A DNA stretch of 5,202 bases, taken from Microcaldota archaeon. Lineage in GTDB: Archaea; Micrarchaeota; Micrarchaeia; Norongarragalinales; UBA97. Shown here one piece after another: positions 1 through 4,527 of the stretch (positions are counted from its first letter, which is position 1; every line of letters begins with the position of its first letter). Made by a program: the position numbers and the translations under genes. The notes beneath the pieces were generated by a model, which did not search any database, had not been told where the DNA came from, and saw nothing but the letters and a program-made list of their open reading frames with translations. Location: assembly GCA_016217775.1 (NCBI GenBank), contig JACRGG010000002.1:1-5202 (forward strand), in the 5' to 3' direction.

Positions 1-267
1 CAATTGGAGAAAAGCGGGCTGCAAATCCCCGGGTTTAGGTCCGACCCGCGCGTAATTGAGGGAGTCCTATCAAGGTACATTCCGATAATCACGGTCTTAG
101 GAAGCATCTTCGTCGGCATCCTCGCGTGGTTTGCCGACATTACGGGCGCGCTTGGAACCGGCACAGGAATACTGCTTAACGTTGGAATCGTCTACAAGTT
201 TTACGAGGAGCTCGCGCAGCAGCAATTGTTCGATATGTACCCGGGCTTGAGGAAAATAGTCGCGTAA
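1..267 (+). CDS. secY: Protein translocase subunit SecY, C-terminal end (5' truncated by the window)
   Basis: This is the last 88 residues of the channel-forming subunit of the Sec translocon, which moves proteins across or into the cytoplasmic membrane. The reading frame is open from base 1, so the gene begins outside the window; the TTG at 4 is internal. The segment opens with the conserved loop QIPGFRSDP (residues 8-16), followed by a hydrophobic helix at about 27-46 (RYIPIITVLGSIFVGILAWF region), the ADITGALGTGTGI turn, a last helix at about 56-67, and a short cytoplasmic tail with YEELAQQQ and MYPGLRK. This order matches the final two transmembrane helices of archaeal SecY. The gene ends with TAA and is followed by a T-rich tract. 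In many archaea adk follows secY; here a DUF106 gene does. Confidence 0.96.
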   Translation, partial: QLEKSGLQIPGFRSDPRVIEGVLSRYIPIITVLGSIFVGILAWFADITGALGTGTGILLNVGIVYKFYEELAQQQLFDMYPGLRKIVA

Positions 268-270
268 TGA

Positions 271-296
271 TTTTTGTTTGTTTTTTTATTTTTTTT
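271..296 (+). terminator. T-rich tract downstream of secY, probable archaeal terminator
   Basis: Four bases after the secY stop there are 26 bases that are nearly all T, with two G and one A interruptions and no hairpin. Archaeal RNA polymerase terminates at T-rich stretches in the non-template strand, so this is the likely 3' end of the upstream secY transcript. The AAAG just after it could instead belong to a TATA element for the next gene. Confidence 0.6.
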
Positions 297-310
297 AAAG
301 CAATTTTTAG
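291..310 (+). promoter_or_regulatory. Possible promoter (box A region) for the DUF106 gene
   Basis: The sequence TTTTTTAAAG followed by CAATTTTTAG lies 50-68 bases before the GTG start at 359. Either AT-rich element could act as an archaeal TATA box, giving a transcript start around 320-332 and a leader of about 25-40 nt that contains the GGTGG motif at 347-351. No clean TTTATATA consensus is present, so the exact element is uncertain. Confidence 0.3.
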
Positions 311-358
311 TGCTTGAAGCTGTTGTTGAATTAGAATGGATTTTTTGGTGGATTGAAA

Positions 359-883
359 GTGTTCGACGCTTGGACTGTAATATTCTTTGTTTCCCTCGCC
401 TATGTGATAGTCAGCCTGTTTTTGAACAGGATGCTCGGCGCGCGCCAGAGGCTCAAGCAGCTTCAAAAATTGGTTAACGATTACCAAAAGCAGGTTACCG
501 AGGCGACTAAGGCCAAGGACGAGCGAAAACTAAAGGAATTGTCGCTGCGCGAGAAGGAAATGATGGGGTACACTAAGGAAATGTTCATCCTCCCCCTAAA
601 GTCGATGGTGGTCATAATCCCGGTGTTTTTCATCCTAATCGGCACGAGCGGGTTTTTGGGCATCAACTTCAACGGCTTGATTCCGGGCGCGTACCCGGAT
701 TTTAGGACGACCCTCCCCATCGCATTGCACTTGAACGAGGTCTTCTCCCTTAAGATACTGGCTAACAGCGTTTACGGCTCCCGCGGGTTTTTCGTCGTAG
801 CCGCGATTTTCTGGGGCTTGATTGTGGAAGCGGTCGCCTCGCAGGTTGAAAAAAGGCTTGAAAAACCTTCGCCAACACAATAA
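359..883 (+). CDS. DUF106 / EMC3-TMCO1-like membrane protein (YidC/Oxa1 superfamily insertase candidate)
   Basis: This is a 174-residue membrane protein of the archaeal DUF106 family. Known relatives are the Methanocaldococcus MJ0480 protein and eukaryotic EMC3 and TMCO1, which are thought to help insert membrane proteins. Visible parts are a first transmembrane helix at about residues 4-22 (WTVIFFVSLAYVIVSLFL region), a charged coiled-coil-like segment at about 28-68 (RLKQLQKL to LREKEMM), a second hydrophobic helix at about 78-100 (SMVVIIPVFFILI region), and a third near 144-162 (GFFVVAAIFWGLIVEAVA), ending in a basic tail. This three-helix plan with a cytosolic coiled coil is characteristic. 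I chose GTG at 359 over the in-frame TTG at 353 because GGTGG at 347-351 then sits 7 nt upstream, as for neighbouring genes; the TTG would leave only 1 nt. Its position next to secY fits a membrane-insertion role. The insertase activity is inferred from the family. Confidence 0.88.
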   Translation: MFDAWTVIFFVSLAYVIVSLFLNRMLGARQRLKQLQKLVNDYQKQVTEATKAKDERKLKELSLREKEMMGYTKEMFILPLKSMVVIIPVFFILIGTSGFLGINFNGLIPGAYPDFRTTLPIALHLNEVFSLKILANSVYGSRGFFVVAAIFWGLIVEAVASQVEKRLEKPSPTQ

Positions 884-908
884 TAACCGCGATATTTTTC
901 AGTTAATT

Positions 909-949
909 AAATTTTTAAGTCAATTTAGGCTATAACTCGATTTTGGTGG
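909..949 (+). promoter_or_regulatory. Probable promoter and ribosome binding site of rpl34e
   Basis: AAATTTTTAAG at 909-919 resembles an archaeal box A. A start of transcription about 25 bases downstream, near 940, would leave a leader of about 18 nt carrying GGTGG at 945-949, which is 8 nt before the ATG at 958. The AT-rich stretch 892-919 may also serve as the terminator of the DUF106 gene. Promoter position is inferred from spacing; the GGTGG motif is seen directly. Confidence 0.45.
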
Positions 950-957
950 TTTGGGGT

Positions 958-1251
958 ATGAAGGGAGTCGTTCGAAGAAAAACTTGGAAGCACAACGTTT
1001 TAATAAAAACGCACAGGCGCGCGGGCAAGCAAGGCTGCGCGATTTGCCTAAAGCCCTTGGGGGGAGTGCCGAGGCTTAAGCTGAAGAAGTCAAAGACGCA
1101 AAAGCGCCCGGAAAGACTGTTTGGCGGAGTCTTGTGCGGGAATTGCTGCACGCAGATAATCAAGGAGAAAATGAGGCTTGGCTCCGGAAGCCTTTCGGAG
1201 AGCGAAGTCGACTTTAGGCACTTGCCTTACTTGAAGCGGCTGAAAATATAG
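958..1251 (+). CDS. rpl34e: 50S ribosomal protein L34e (eL34)
   Basis: This 97-residue basic protein is a component of the large ribosomal subunit found only in archaea and eukaryotes. The family core is clear: HRRAGKQGCAICLKPLGGVPR at about residues 19-39, then KTQKRPERLFGGVLCGNC at 46-63, then IIKEKMR at 67-73. Two CxxC pairs, C27/C30 and C60/C63, form the expected zinc-binding site. An additional Cys follows at 64. ATG at 958 is preferred to the in-frame TTG at 943 and GTG at 946, because those lie on the GGTGG signal (945-949) that serves the ATG. After KMR the protein continues for about 24 residues (rich in Ser, Glu, Leu and Arg) beyond where many archaeal L34e proteins stop, a small lineage-specific tail. 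The gene precedes cmk by 37 nt, a common archaeal pairing. Confidence 0.95.
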   Translation: MKGVVRRKTWKHNVLIKTHRRAGKQGCAICLKPLGGVPRLKLKKSKTQKRPERLFGGVLCGNCCTQIIKEKMRLGSGSLSESEVDFRHLPYLKRLKI

Positions 1252-1288
1252 TTTCTTTTCCATAAACGCAATCGAGTTGTAATAAATT

Positions 1289-1867
1289 ATGCGAATCGCT
1301 ATTTCCGGTCCAAGCGGGTGCGGCAACAGCACTGTCACAAAGCTAGTCTCGCAAAAGCTTAACCTAAAATTGGTTAACTACACTTTCCGCAATATGGCTG
1401 CGGAAAAAGGGACGACTTTGGAGGAAATCCAGAAGAAGGCCCTCGAGGACCCCAAGATTGATTACCTCCTTGATTTTACCCAGGTTAACGAAGCCGCCGA
1501 TAACTCTGTTCTCGGCTCCCGCCTCGCGATTTGGCTAATTGACGCCGATTTATCCGTGTGGCTCACGGCAAGCCCGCGCGTGCGCGCGAAGCGGATTGCG
1601 GACAGGGACCAAAAAAGCTTTTCCGAAACCCTTGCCTTCACGCGAAAGCGCGACAAGGAGAACTTCCAGAGGTACAAGAAATACTACGGAATCTCGATTA
1701 ACAACATCAAGCACGCGGACTTGGTGGTTAATACCGAGAAGTTTTCCGCCGAGCAAGTCGCCGACATCATAATCGCGTGCGCGGGGTTGCTCAAAAACAA
1801 CGTGCCGAAGAGGAACAAGTACGCGCAGAAAATAAAGAAAGTAATAGAGCAGAATTTAAGCAAGTGA
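1289..1867 (+). CDS. cmk: Cytidylate kinase, archaeal type 2 (CMP/dCMP kinase), with unusual P-loop
   Basis: The protein (192 residues) belongs to the archaeal CMP kinase family, which phosphorylates CMP and dCMP with ATP in the cytosol during pyrimidine nucleotide recycling. Motifs in order: an N-terminal beta strand and P-loop at residues 7-14 (GPSGCGNS), the nucleoside-binding region YTFRNMAAEKGTTLEE (31-46), EDPKIDYLLD (53-62), LGSRLAIWLIDADLSVWL (75-92, the strand carrying the conserved GSRL/EGRL element), the lid ASPRVRAKRIADRD (94-107), RYKKYYGISI (128-137), and DLVVNT (144-149). The P-loop lysine is replaced by Asn13; all else looks intact, so I read it as a working enzyme, though that is not proved. 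A Lys-rich tail (about 168-192) extends past the kinase fold. No good Shine-Dalgarno sequence precedes the ATG, so it is probably translated with or after rpl34e, 37 nt upstream. Confidence 0.9.
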   Translation: MRIAISGPSGCGNSTVTKLVSQKLNLKLVNYTFRNMAAEKGTTLEEIQKKALEDPKIDYLLDFTQVNEAADNSVLGSRLAIWLIDADLSVWLTASPRVRAKRIADRDQKSFSETLAFTRKRDKENFQRYKKYYGISINNIKHADLVVNTEKFSAEQVADIIIACAGLLKNNVPKRNKYAQKIKKVIEQNLSK

Positions 1868-1887
1868 CCAAGCGTTTTTATTTTAAG
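1868..1887 (+). terminator. Possible T-rich terminator after cmk
   Basis: Immediately after the cmk TGA comes GTTTTTATTTTAAG (1874-1887), a T-rich stretch without a hairpin. It fits an archaeal T-tract terminator, and the following tandem units add further T-runs. It could equally serve as a box A element. Confidence 0.4.
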
Positions 1888-1960
1888 CAAATGAATTGGA
1901 AATTGTTTTAGGCAAATGGGCTGAAAATTGTTTTTATCAAATTGTTTGGAAATTGTTTTA
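1886..1960 (+). repeat. Three tandem imperfect copies of a 25-bp unit upstream of rpl14e
   Basis: The units are 1886-1910, 1911-1935 and 1936-1960, contiguous and exactly in register. By direct comparison, units 1 and 2 match at 19 of 25 positions, 1 and 3 at 21, and 2 and 3 at 18. The conserved parts are CAAAT near the start and AAATTGTTTT at the end; the 15-mer TTGGAAATTGTTTTA is identical at 1896-1910 and 1946-1960. The array fills most of the 110-nt gap between cmk and rpl14e and ends 5 nt before the GGTGG signal. Each unit carries a T-run, so the array could act as a multi-part terminator for cmk, as repeated promoter/regulator sites for rpl14e, or be neutral slippage. The function is unknown. 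Confidence 0.85.
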
Positions 1961-1977
1961 TTGAAGGTGGGGATTAA

Positions 1978-2142
1978 ATGGCCGTATTAAGCGTTGGAAG
2001 AAAATGCGTTAAGACCAAGGGGAGGAAGGCCGGGGACACGGTTGAAATAACCAAGGTTCTCGACGCTAATTTCGTCGAAGTCAAGGACTCTAAGGGAAAA
2101 TCAAAGCGCTGCAACAAGATTCACTTGGAGCCATTGGTTTAA
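1978..2142 (+). CDS. rpl14e: 50S ribosomal protein L14e (eL14), very short form
   Basis: This small gene encodes 54 residues: it opens with MAVLSVGRKCVKTKGRKAGD, continues through VEITKVLDANFVEVKD at about 22-37, and ends KRCNKIHLEPLV. It matches the KOW-like SH3 core of archaeal L14e: GRxCVKTxGRxAG at 7-19, the valine-rich strands ending NFVEV, and the R-C-N-x-x-HLEP signature at 44-52. L14e is a large-subunit ribosomal protein of archaea and eukaryotes. Many archaeal versions carry a C-terminal extension after HLEP; here the protein stops two residues later, so it is nearly a bare domain. The ATG is well supported by GGTGG at 1966-1970 with 7 nt spacing. It sits 27 nt before cbf5, a pairing that recurs in archaea and suggests co-transcription. 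Confidence 0.93.
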   Translation: MAVLSVGRKCVKTKGRKAGDTVEITKVLDANFVEVKDSKGKSKRCNKIHLEPLV

Positions 2143-2169
2143 TTCGTTTTTGCGCGTGATGAATTACAA

Positions 2170-3090
2170 GTGGGCTTGATTACTTTACTTGAGGAGGAAA
2201 GCTCGTGGGGAACTAATCCCTCAAAGCGAAGCGTCGAACAGCTTCTCTCTAATTCCCTGGTTTTAATCGACAAGCCCTGCGGGCCCACATCGCACGAAGT
2301 AAGCTCTATTGTAAAAAAATTGCTTCACGCGAAAAAAGCAGGGCACACTGGAACACTCGACCCCGACGTTTCGGGCGTGCTCCCGGTCCTGATTAATGAA
2401 GCAACCAAGATTGCCTCCGGGTTTTTGGAAAGCGAGAAGCAATACGCTTGCGTAATGAGCCTCTCCGAGAAGATTCCTGAAAAAAAATTGTTGGAAACAC
2501 TCGATTACTTCACTGGGAAAATCTACCAAACTCCCCCCGAGGCTAGCGCTGTCAAAAAGGAATTGCGCGTGCGCGAAGTCTACGAACTGAAATTATTGGA
2601 GTTCACGGGAAGGCAAGCGCTGTTTTTGGCAAGGGTTGAGGGCGGCACGTACATCCGCACCCTCTGCGAGGACATTGGGCTGGTACTCGGGTTTGACTGC
2701 GAAATGGCGGAGTTGCGTAGAACTTGTGCCGCCGGCTTTTCCGAATCACAGTGCGTGACTTTGCAGGACCTCTCCGACGCGTTTTGGCTTTACAAAGAGC
2801 GTAACGACGAAACGCAGTTGAAGAAAATGCTTTTGCCAATCGAGCAGGCCTTGAAGCTGAAAAAAGTAATCGTATCGGACGGCGCGGTAAAGCCAATCTC
2901 AACCGGCGCGGACTTGGCGATTCCCGGCATCAATCAATTGGATGAAGAAATTAAAGTAAACGAATTAGTCCTAGTCGAGAGCGGGAACGGGCAGGCGGTC
3001 TGCATAGCCAAGGCATTAATGGGCGCGAAGGAAATCGCCTCGCAAAAAAAAGGAATCGCTTTCGACGTGCAAAGAGTTTTTCTAAACTAA
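2170..3090 (+). CDS. cbf5: tRNA/rRNA pseudouridine synthase Cbf5 (archaeal TruB/dyskerin)
   Basis: Cbf5 is the catalytic subunit of archaeal H/ACA ribonucleoproteins. It converts guide-selected rRNA uridines to pseudouridine and can also make Psi55 in tRNA without a guide. The 306-residue product shows the family in order: NSLVLIDKPCGPTSHEV (28-44), the catalytic motif KAGHTGTLDPDVSGVLP (56-72) with catalytic Asp64, GKIYQTPPEASAVKK (116-130) followed by ELRVREVYELKLLE (131-144), and GGTYIRTLCEDIG (158-170). A C-terminal PUA domain spans about 231-306 and ends in GIAFDVQRVF. The GTG start at 2170 has GTGAT at 2156-2160 nine nt upstream; an ATG at 2159 is out of frame and closes after seven codons. 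Length is close to the archaeal norm. The last 13-17 codons are partly duplicated at 3701-3749 beyond the toxin-antitoxin genes, so the present end may have been acquired with that module. Confidence 0.96.
   Translation: MGLITLLEEESSWGTNPSKRSVEQLLSNSLVLIDKPCGPTSHEVSSIVKKLLHAKKAGHTGTLDPDVSGVLPVLINEATKIASGFLESEKQYACVMSLSEKIPEKKLLETLDYFTGKIYQTPPEASAVKKELRVREVYELKLLEFTGRQALFLARVEGGTYIRTLCEDIGLVLGFDCEMAELRRTCAAGFSESQCVTLQDLSDAFWLYKERNDETQLKKMLLPIEQALKLKKVIVSDGAVKPISTGADLAIPGINQLDEEIKVNELVLVESGNGQAVCIAKALMGAKEIASQKKGIAFDVQRVFLN
3041..3090 (+). repeat. Left copy of the cbf5-end direct repeat (within cbf5)
   Basis: The final 50 bases of cbf5, from CGC plus an A8 run to the TAA, recur in the same orientation at 3701-3749. 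Over the core 3041-3080 versus 3701-3739 there are 36 identical columns out of 40, with one gap (A8 versus A7) and three mismatches. The last ten bases diverge (codons for Leu-Asn-stop versus Asn-Tyr-stop). The two copies bracket the toxin-antitoxin module. Confidence 0.88.
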
Positions 3091-3128
3091 TTCTTCTCCA
3101 AGTTTGAATGGCTATTGAATGTGCATTA

Positions 3129-3136
3129 TTTATATA
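3129..3136 (+). promoter_or_regulatory. TATA box (box A) of the toxin-antitoxin operon
   Basis: TTTATATA is a textbook archaeal box A. Transcription starting about 25 bases downstream, near 3157, would give a leader of about 28 nt containing GGTGG at 3174-3178, then the antitoxin start at 3185. It is the clearest promoter in the window, which implies that the module is transcribed independently of cbf5. Confidence 0.7.
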
Positions 3137-3140
3137 CTAG

Positions 3141-3151
3141 AAAGTACCTTT
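3141..3151 (+). promoter_or_regulatory. Small inverted repeat, candidate antitoxin operator
   Basis: AAAG-TAC-CTTT forms a short inverted repeat starting four bases after the TATA box and upstream of the expected transcript start. Ribbon-helix-helix antitoxins usually repress their own promoter by binding short palindromes there. The element is short enough to be chance, so this is suggestion only. Confidence 0.25.
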
Positions 3152-3184
3152 AATGCTTATTGATTGCGTATTGGGTGGTTGTTA

Positions 3185-3421
3185 GTGAATGTAAGTATCG
3201 GGCTTCCGTATGAGAGCATCATAAGCAAGGTTATTCAACGCGGCTATGCCGGGAACCAGACTGAGGTAATCCGCCAGGCCCTTTTGGCTTACGAGCGGGT
3301 TATTGACGAGGAGGAAGTTCAGCTTGTAAACAAGGGAATTCAATTCGAGATGCAGGAAATCAACCAAGGAAAAGTAAAGACTAAGACGCTTGAGCAAATC
3401 AAGAAGAAATACGGGTTGTGA
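3185..3421 (+). CDS. Ribbon-helix-helix antitoxin (CopG/ParD-like)
   Basis: The 78-residue product begins MNVSIGLPYESIISKVIQRG, the beta strand and first helix of a ribbon-helix-helix DNA-binding domain, followed by GNQTEVIRQALLAYE (about 23-37), the conserved turn and second helix. Residues 40-78 are charged and helical (EEEVQLVNKGIQFEMQEI, then a Lys-rich end), as expected of the segment that wraps the toxin. Its family role is to neutralise the partner toxin and repress the operon as a dimer. GTG at 3185 is chosen because GGTGG at 3174-3178 lies 6 nt upstream and because the strand NVSIGL then sits at the N-terminus as in relatives; an upstream in-frame TTG at 3164 would disrupt this. It is followed 6 nt later by the toxin gene in the same frame. 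The exact family name is not certain. Confidence 0.88.
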   Translation: MNVSIGLPYESIISKVIQRGYAGNQTEVIRQALLAYERVIDEEEVQLVNKGIQFEMQEINQGKVKTKTLEQIKKKYGL

Positions 3422-3427
3422 TTTTGC

Positions 3428-3694
3428 TTGCAAGCTGTTTTCTCAGCCAAGGCTGAACGAGATTTGGATGAAATGGATTCATCCCTTAGGTGGTTTTTTT
3501 ACAAGCACGCCCAAAAAATCGCTTCAATGCCCCCGCGAAGGCATCTTCGCTTTGGCCTGCCGTTTAACGTGGAGGACGTGACCAAGCAGGCCAGGCTGGT
3601 TTACGAGATTAATGAAGGGAAAAAAATTCTTTTCATCCTGCACTGCTTTAGCACCCACAAAGACTACGAGCGGTGGTACAGCCAATTTCGGTAA
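3428..3694 (+). CDS. RelE/ParE-superfamily toxin
   Basis: The 88-residue protein follows the RelE/ParE plan: an N-terminal strand and helix with AVFSAKAERDLDEMD (3-17), a second helix (about 18-33) and MPPRRHLRFGLPFNV (34-48), then the beta-sheet half VTKQARLVYEINEGKKILFILHCF (51-74), ending THKDYERWYSQF. The HLRxGLPFxVEDVTKQARLVYE and HCFxxHKDYERWY stretches resemble a RelE-like subgroup I associate with small-genome archaea. Family members either cut mRNA in the ribosome or poison gyrase; which applies here cannot be told from sequence. Candidate functional residues are Lys53, Arg56, Tyr59, His77, Lys78 and Tyr80. The only sensible start is TTG at 3428, with GTGAT at 3418-3422 overlapping the antitoxin stop, 5 nt upstream. 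Six bases separate it from the antitoxin stop, so translation is probably coupled. Confidence 0.85.
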   Translation: MQAVFSAKAERDLDEMDSSLRWFFYKHAQKIASMPPRRHLRFGLPFNVEDVTKQARLVYEINEGKKILFILHCFSTHKDYERWYSQFR

Positions 3695-3700
3695 CTGCTG

Positions 3701-3749
3701 CGCAAAAAAAGGAATCGCGTTTGATGTGCAAAGAGTTTTCAACTATTAA
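3701..3749 (+). pseudogene. Detached fragment of the cbf5 3' end (right copy of the direct repeat)
   Basis: Starting seven bases after the toxin stop, this stretch repeats the end of cbf5. Read in the cbf5 sense it gives QK, then after one missing A the residues GIAFDVQRVF, then Asn-Tyr and TAA, against GIAFDVQRVF, Leu-Asn, TAA in the intact gene. All three substitutions in the core are at third codon positions and silent (GCT/GCG, TTC/TTT, GAC/GAT). The match may extend weakly upstream to 3691 (TAAQ versus IASQ). The A-run is one base shorter, which breaks the frame. The fragment has no start and makes no protein. The stop and last residues of the convergent gene on the other strand lie within it (3739-3749). 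Confidence 0.85.
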
Positions 3750-4492
3750 TTTCGCGCGTTTTTTCTCGTTTTCTGTAGATAAAATCATAGAATTGTATTT
3801 TTGGTAGAGTTGTTTCTCCAATTGCTGCCGGATGGATAGTAAAAGAAGTATCAACAAAATTGTCTTGTGAAATAATATTTTCTTTAAGAATATGTTTCTG
3901 TATTCTTGCAATTGCATCAGCTATTTTCTCTTGGCTGTGTATTGCTTCGCGCCTATCCAGGCCAAGATCCATAATATTTCTGACGCTTAGTTGATTATCT
4001 ATCGCCTGCATATCTGTCATCGGCGCAGTATTTTTCCAATGGATTTCCTCCCGATTAGGAATGTGCATTCTAAGAAATGATTTGAGTTGTCCGTCTTGCA
4101 ATAGGAAGTAGATTCGCCCATTTATTGTGAATGCGCTCCTTTTGGGCACGCTATGAACAATAAATCGAAGAGAGAGATAGGCTTTTTGCAACCTGCGCTA
4201 CAGTCATATTCGCATATTTTTCTTCTACTCCATCTAGTGTTGTAATTTTTCTATGCTTCATTTCTTGCATTGTCTTTTTCAGCTCTTGTGGCGTGCTATC
4301 CTTTCTTGGCAATTGTCGGAACATCCAATGCGGGTTATTTCCAGTTAAGTCGGTTCTGACTAGAATGCGTTGTGCATTGGGAAAGTGTTCTGGCTTTGCC
4401 TCAGACAAGTGCCGGTATGCTCTCCAAGGCAATACTTCCACGCCTGTTTTTTTGAGAAATTTCAGTCCCTCCAGTTTGTTAAAAAAATGCAT
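3739..4492 (-). pseudogene. Unrecognised protein gene split by a +1 frameshift
   Basis: Two - strand reading frames appear to be one gene. The first part runs from ATG at 4492 (or GTG at 4501) and reads MHFFNKLEGLKFLKKTG, then PWRAYRHLSEAKPEHFPNA and ILVRTDLTGNNPHWMFRQLP, to VAQVAK, then stops at 4151. The second continues KAYLSLRFIVHSVPKRSAF through GRIYFLLQDGQ to EINS, stopping at 3739. The second frame has a stop just upstream (near 4197), so the switch must lie within about 4153-4197; an A5 run (T5 on +, 4183-4187) is the natural site, and removing one A joins the parts into about 250 residues. I do not recognise the family; NKLEGLKFLKKTG followed by LVRTDL weakly recalls ATP-grasp/PEP-synthase-like N-termini. 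Its AT-rich codon use differs from the neighbours, suggesting transfer. It starts 35 nt after purH on the same strand. A sequencing error or programmed frameshift is possible. Confidence 0.65.
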
Positions 4493-4527
4493 AGTTGTCA
4501 CAATTCATCGACATTCTAATTTCTTGT

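Noticed and set aside
353..358. TTG at 353 as start of the DUF106 protein
   Set aside because: It would leave only one base after the GGTGG motif; GTG at 359 gives the 7-nt spacing seen for neighbouring genes.
274..477. 67-codon + strand frame starting in the T-rich tract
   Set aside because: It starts inside the probable terminator, is in a different frame from the DUF106 gene, and its sequence has no family features.
176..487. 103-codon - strand frame across the secY end and start of the DUF106 gene
   Set aside because: It crosses the T-rich terminator region and overlaps two convincing + strand genes; its product is low-complexity and matches nothing known.
635..880. - strand frames opposite the DUF106 gene
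   Set aside because: They are antisense shadows of a well-supported membrane protein gene, with no start signal.
1886..1960. CRISPR-like array
   Set aside because: The units are contiguous imperfect 25-mers without unique spacers between identical repeats, and no cas gene is near.
2603..2902. 99-codon - strand frame inside cbf5
   Set aside because: It is Arg/Pro/Cys-rich as expected from an antisense reading of a coding gene, and cbf5 is continuous and complete there.
3091..3749. Insertion sequence with transposase
   Set aside because: There is no transposase or integrase and no terminal inverted repeats; the flanking repeats are direct and derive from cbf5.
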